Shown here one piece after another: positions 30,666 to 33,611 of a stretch of DNA of 33,611 nt. The notes under the pieces were generated by a model. That model saw only the letters and a list, made by a program, of their open reading frames with translations. It made no database searches and was not told the DNA's origin. Made by a program: the position numbers and the translations under genes. Origin of the DNA: SZAS-3 sp964386785 (GTDB lineage Bacteria; Chlamydiota; Chlamydiia; Chlamydiales; JAAKFR01); contig CAYLUD010000011.1 in assembly GCA_964386785.1 (NCBI GenBank), forward strand, positions 1 through 33,611, given 5' to 3'. The stretch's first letter is position 1, and each line of letters starts with the position of its first letter.

Positions 30666-33060
30666 GTCGTTCTCCTAATTTAGTTTTTTTTGGCTCTAGC
30701 CGTTTCAGAATTTCATTTGCCCGGTGGATCACTCGAGGGGGTAATCCTGCTAGCTGAGCGACATGAATACCATAACTACGCGCCGAAGCACCAGATCGAA
30801 TGCGATGAAGGAATGTAATATTCCCCCCCTGTTCTTCCACAGCTGCATGATAATTTCTGATATCTGCTTCCGTTTGAGCAAGGTCCGTGAGTTCCGCATA
30901 ATGAGTGGCAAACAGAGTTTTTGGTTTAGGCCCCTCAGTGTCCAAGAGATGTTCCATCACAGCCCATGCAATGGCTAGTCCATCATAGGTGCTGGTACCT
31001 CGACCCATCTCATCCAATACAATCAGAGAACGAGAGGTCATATGGCGAAGAATCGATGCCGTCTCACTCATCTCTACCATAAAGGTAGACAGCCCGCGCG
31101 CTACGTCATCACCTGCACCAATTCTTGTAAAGAGCCGGTCGACCCACCCAATCCTAGCACAACTGGCTGGAACAAACGACCCCATCTGTGCCATCACAAT
31201 CAGAAGAGCCACTTGCCGCATATAGGTAGATTTCCCTGCCATATTCGGACCGGTGAGTAGGATGATCTGGCCATGAGACTGACCTAAGAAAAAATCATTG
31301 GGGATGAATTGTCCTTCCGGAAGATGGCGTTCTACAATAGGATGTCTCCCCTCTAAAATTTCAATGCGAAAGGACTCATCGATAGTGGGTTTCACATAGC
31401 CATGGCGACGCGCTATCTCTGCCAAACTTTGCAGTACATCGAGATCCGCCAATACCTGGGCTGCTTGCAGAATGAGCGCTCGATGGCTCAGGATCATTTC
31501 CTGTAATGCAGCACATAACTCTTTTTCTAGAGCCAAAACCTCACCCTCAGCACGCAACCCCTCTTCTTCATATTGCTTCAATTCAGCAGAAATAAACCGT
31601 TCTGCTTGCGTGAGCGTTTGTCGTCTCTGTAAAGAAGGGGGAGCTAGATGGGCTTGCCCCTTGCTGATCTCAATCGCATATCCGAATACTTTATTGTAGG
31701 TGACACGTAAATTTTTAATTCCCGTTTCTGCCTTAAGACGTGCTTGATACTCGAGTAGCCATCCTTTTTGATCATATACTTTTTGATACAACGTATCCAG
31801 GTGGGGATGATACCCCGCTCGAAATAAAGGACCTTCACCAATACGGATAGGAGGTTCTTCTACTAGAGCTTCCCGCACATGAGAGGCTAGGCCATCCAGA
31901 TCGGGTAAGGAATCACGTAGTCGCACGAAGAGCGATGGGGTCAATTCTTGCAATGCGGAGCGGATGGGCTGCACACCTTGCAGGGAGCAGGCAAGAGCCA
32001 ATACATCACGTGGAGAGGCTTGCTGGGAAGAGACCCGACTCATCAGACGCTCGATGTCCTGAATTTCTTTTAATCTCTCACGTAGCTGCAATCGCATGCG
32101 ATCTGCTTGAAACAGTCCTTCGACTGCATCTAGGCGCTCACGAATCGGTAGTGTTTGCGCCAGAGGACGATGGATCCATTGTCGTAGCTTACGAGTCCCC
32201 ATGATGGTGCATGTCTCGTTTAGGACGCTGAATAGTGTAGATCCCCGATCCGACTGTGTTTCTGTTAGCTCCAGATGGCGCAGTGTGGCACGATCAATCC
32301 CCAGTGTGCCCTCTAAGACATAGGGAGACAGGTTTTGAATTGAGGTGATTGGCTGCCGCATGACATGGTGCACGTAATACAACAAGAGACCTGCCGCATG
32401 CACCGCCGCAGTCATGCCGCGGAATCCAAATTGATCCAGATGAGTCGTCGAAAAGTGAGAGGTCAAAAAAGCATAGGTATCTGTAGGCGCATACGTAGTC
32501 GAGAACGTCCGCATGGATGTGTTTTCCGTGCATAAGTCAGGATGGCGACGAGCAAAGGATTCAGGTACTATTCCTTCTTGTGGATGCACACGAGCTAATT
32601 CATTCCATAGTTCTTCTTTAGAAAGAAATTCAGTAGCTCGAAACTCGGAAGTAGCCAAATCCAAAATGGCATATCCATATAAGGTGCCTATCTGAGTCAT
32701 CGAAACTAACAGAGAACTCCACGCTTCATTACGTTTTGACATCCAAGAGCTGGGTGTAATCACCCGAGTGATCGCGCGTTGCATGAGTCCTTTGTCGGTT
32801 TCACCGATCTGTTCTGCAATAGCCACCCGCTTTCCTTGCTCAATCAAACGATCAATATATCCTTCTACCGTATGACAGGGAATCCCTGCCATCGGTATAT
32901 CACCACGGTGGGTAAGTGTAAGGCCTAACAAAGAGGCCAAGGTCCGTGCATCCTCTTCAAAGGCTTCATAGAAGTCTCCTAAGCGAAAGAGAAGAATCAT
33001 GCCCTCCGCTTCTTGTTTGCAATCGAGCCATTGCTGGAGCATAGGGGTTACTTTTGACAT
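30637..33060 (-). CDS. mutS: DNA mismatch repair protein MutS
   Basis: Recognises mismatches and starts methyl-independent or MutL-dependent repair. 807 residues from the ATG at 33060: TPMLQQW, mismatch-binding F-x-E in LFRLGDFYEAF (F30, E32), connector and lever domains, clamp, then ATPase with TGPNMAGKSTYMRQ (Walker A), STFMVEMSE, LDEMGRGTSTYDGLA (Walker B) and TLFATHY. The tail ends QLLLF as in chlamydial MutS. An ATG four codons earlier (33072) has AGGG at a better spacing and could be the true start; 33096 is less likely. uvrC overlaps its 3' end by 29 bases. Confidence 0.95.
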   Translation of the reverse strand: MSKVTPMLQQWLDCKQEAEGMILLFRLGDFYEAFEEDARTLASLLGLTLTHRGDIPMAGIPCHTVEGYIDRLIEQGKRVAIAEQIGETDKGLMQRAITRVITPSSWMSKRNEAWSSLLVSMTQIGTLYGYAILDLATSEFRATEFLSKEELWNELARVHPQEGIVPESFARRHPDLCTENTSMRTFSTTYAPTDTYAFLTSHFSTTHLDQFGFRGMTAAVHAAGLLLYYVHHVMRQPITSIQNLSPYVLEGTLGIDRATLRHLELTETQSDRGSTLFSVLNETCTIMGTRKLRQWIHRPLAQTLPIRERLDAVEGLFQADRMRLQLRERLKEIQDIERLMSRVSSQQASPRDVLALACSLQGVQPIRSALQELTPSLFVRLRDSLPDLDGLASHVREALVEEPPIRIGEGPLFRAGYHPHLDTLYQKVYDQKGWLLEYQARLKAETGIKNLRVTYNKVFGYAIEISKGQAHLAPPSLQRRQTLTQAERFISAELKQYEEEGLRAEGEVLALEKELCAALQEMILSHRALILQAAQVLADLDVLQSLAEIARRHGYVKPTIDESFRIEILEGRHPIVERHLPEGQFIPNDFFLGQSHGQIILLTGPNMAGKSTYMRQVALLIVMAQMGSFVPASCARIGWVDRLFTRIGAGDDVARGLSTFMVEMSETASILRHMTSRSLIVLDEMGRGTSTYDGLAIAWAVMEHLLDTEGPKPKTLFATHYAELTDLAQTEADIRNYHAAVEEQGGNITFLHRIRSGASARSYGIHVAQLAGLPPRVIHRANEILKRLEPKKTKLGERRAAEQLLLF

Positions 33061-33220
33061 GCCAGCGAGCATCGCAAACCCTATTATGAAAGTCAAGATC
33101 CCTATCTACTGTAACGGTATAAGAATCTTTATAATCATTTTGCTTATCTAGGTCTTATTCCATACAGGAAGTATTGTGTATGCAATATGGGACTGTTAAC
33201 AAATTAGACCAAGAGATTTA
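33061..33220. other. Divergent intergenic region between mutS and the short ORF
   Basis: AT-rich, with no gene. It should hold the mutS promoter on the minus strand and the one for the 33221 ORF on the plus strand; no convincing boxes were found. Confidence 0.3.
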
Positions 33221-33337
33221 ATGGCAGCTATGGCAAAAAATGAAAAGAAAGTATGGGTCAGTTTATCGAATCTCAGAGAAAGACGTTTATTATCTTTAAT
33301 GCGACAAAAAAAGCGTTCTATGAGCCTATCCCAGTAA
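33221..33337 (+). pseudogene. Short ORF truncated by the end of an IS element
   Basis: 38 codons starting MAAMAKNEKKVWVSLSNL, followed by a basic stretch (RERRLLSLMRQKKRS). The last five or so codons and the stop fall within the likely terminal sequence of the adjacent IS. An AAGAGAT ribosome-binding site stands before the ATG. It looks like the N-terminus of a conserved gene cut by insertion, but the family was not recognised. Confidence 0.4.
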
Positions 33338-33611
33338 TTTGTCTATCCAAAAAGTTATTAAGCCAAACATCAAAAAATCTTTCCAGTAACGCACTCTTCT
33401 TTCCCAGCGCACCGCCAACCGTCTGAATGTTCTCTGTAGCCAAGAAATCGCCCGCTCTACTTTCCACCTCATCCGCTTCAGCGTTGATTCTATTTTTTTG
33501 GCTATTTTCCCTAGCTTTTTGCGTCGGCCCTTTCTATCCTGCCTTGCACCTTGTCGAGCAATGGCTCAACTTGTTGCCGTTCCTCGCCATTCGCAGCCGT
33601 GCTTGTCAAAG
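33326..33611 (-). pseudogene. Decayed IS5-type transposase, 3' part (runs off the window)
   Basis: Minus-strand translation gives RMRWKVERAISWLQRT then FRRLAVRWERR and a hydrophobic end, the C-terminal signature of IS5-family DDE transposases including the last catalytic glutamate (KVER). Upstream an in-frame TGA interrupts the frame, while a LLDKV-like stretch typical of the preceding region is in another frame, so a frameshift and probably an internal deletion have occurred. The stop GGGATAG runs into GAGCCTATCCC on the plus strand (33323-33333), which may be the terminal inverted repeat. Confidence 0.7.

Overview
The window comes from a member of the Chlamydiota, most likely outside the Chlamydiaceae. 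Several gene blocks follow chlamydial gene order: glyA-clpP-dapF-UPF0158 (as C. trachomatis CT432-CT429), gltP next to an E2 acyltransferase gene and close to kpsF (as CT401-CT399), a CT398-like CdsZ, uvrC-mutS (as CT791-CT792), and glgA ... ctc-pth-rpsF-rpsR-rplI-ispE (as CT798-CT804). GlyA carries the chlamydial insertion, and the UPF0158 and Ctc proteins are chlamydial in sequence. Genes for isocitrate dehydrogenase and for ADP-heptose synthesis (gmhA, hldD, hldE kinase domain), which the Chlamydiaceae lack, point to an environmental or animal-associated relative with a fuller TCA cycle and heptose-containing LPS. Genus cannot be set from this window, and the taxonomy rests on recalled family sequences and gene order, not on a search.

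Layout. 1-726: 5' part of rlmN (minus). 869-2188: a membrane-anchored AAA+ ATPase (minus) with its own promoter. 2461-6470: overlapping plus-strand operon gmhA-lpxK-gltP-E2, meeting a convergent icd (6410-7858). 7918-10490: kdsD/kpsF, a small membrane protein (minus) and a membrane-anchored kinase-fold protein. 10426-17423: a minus-strand operon glyA-clpP-dapF-UPF0158-giant Q/S-rich protein. 17484-20000: two paralogous Inc-like membrane proteins with a decayed glyA copy between them and duplicated upstream segments. 20435-23276: cdsZ, tRNA-Gln(UUG), glgA and RNase P RNA. 23576-28625: ctc-pth-rpsF-rpsR-rplI-ispE-hldD-hldE(kinase). 28784-33060: a GYF-like membrane protein, then uvrC and mutS (minus). 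33221-33611: a short ORF cut by the end of a decayed IS5-type transposase gene.

How the genes fit together. LPS synthesis is spread over three loci: arabinose-5-P isomerase for Kdo, LpxK for lipid A, and GmhA/HldD/HldE kinase for heptose. The E2 and isocitrate dehydrogenase genes belong to central carbon oxidation, GltP to dicarboxylate/amino-acid uptake, and GlgA to glycogen storage. CdsZ suggests a type III secretion system. Three proteins here share a short polar N-terminus, an NR-W motif and a two-lobed hydrophobic hairpin, the architecture of chlamydial inclusion-membrane (Inc) proteins. One of them carries a classical NSF-like AAA+ ATPase domain. This group is the most promising undescribed system in the window: it has promoter boxes placed almost on the start codon, in-frame micro-repeats, and a tandem duplication that left a broken glyA behind.
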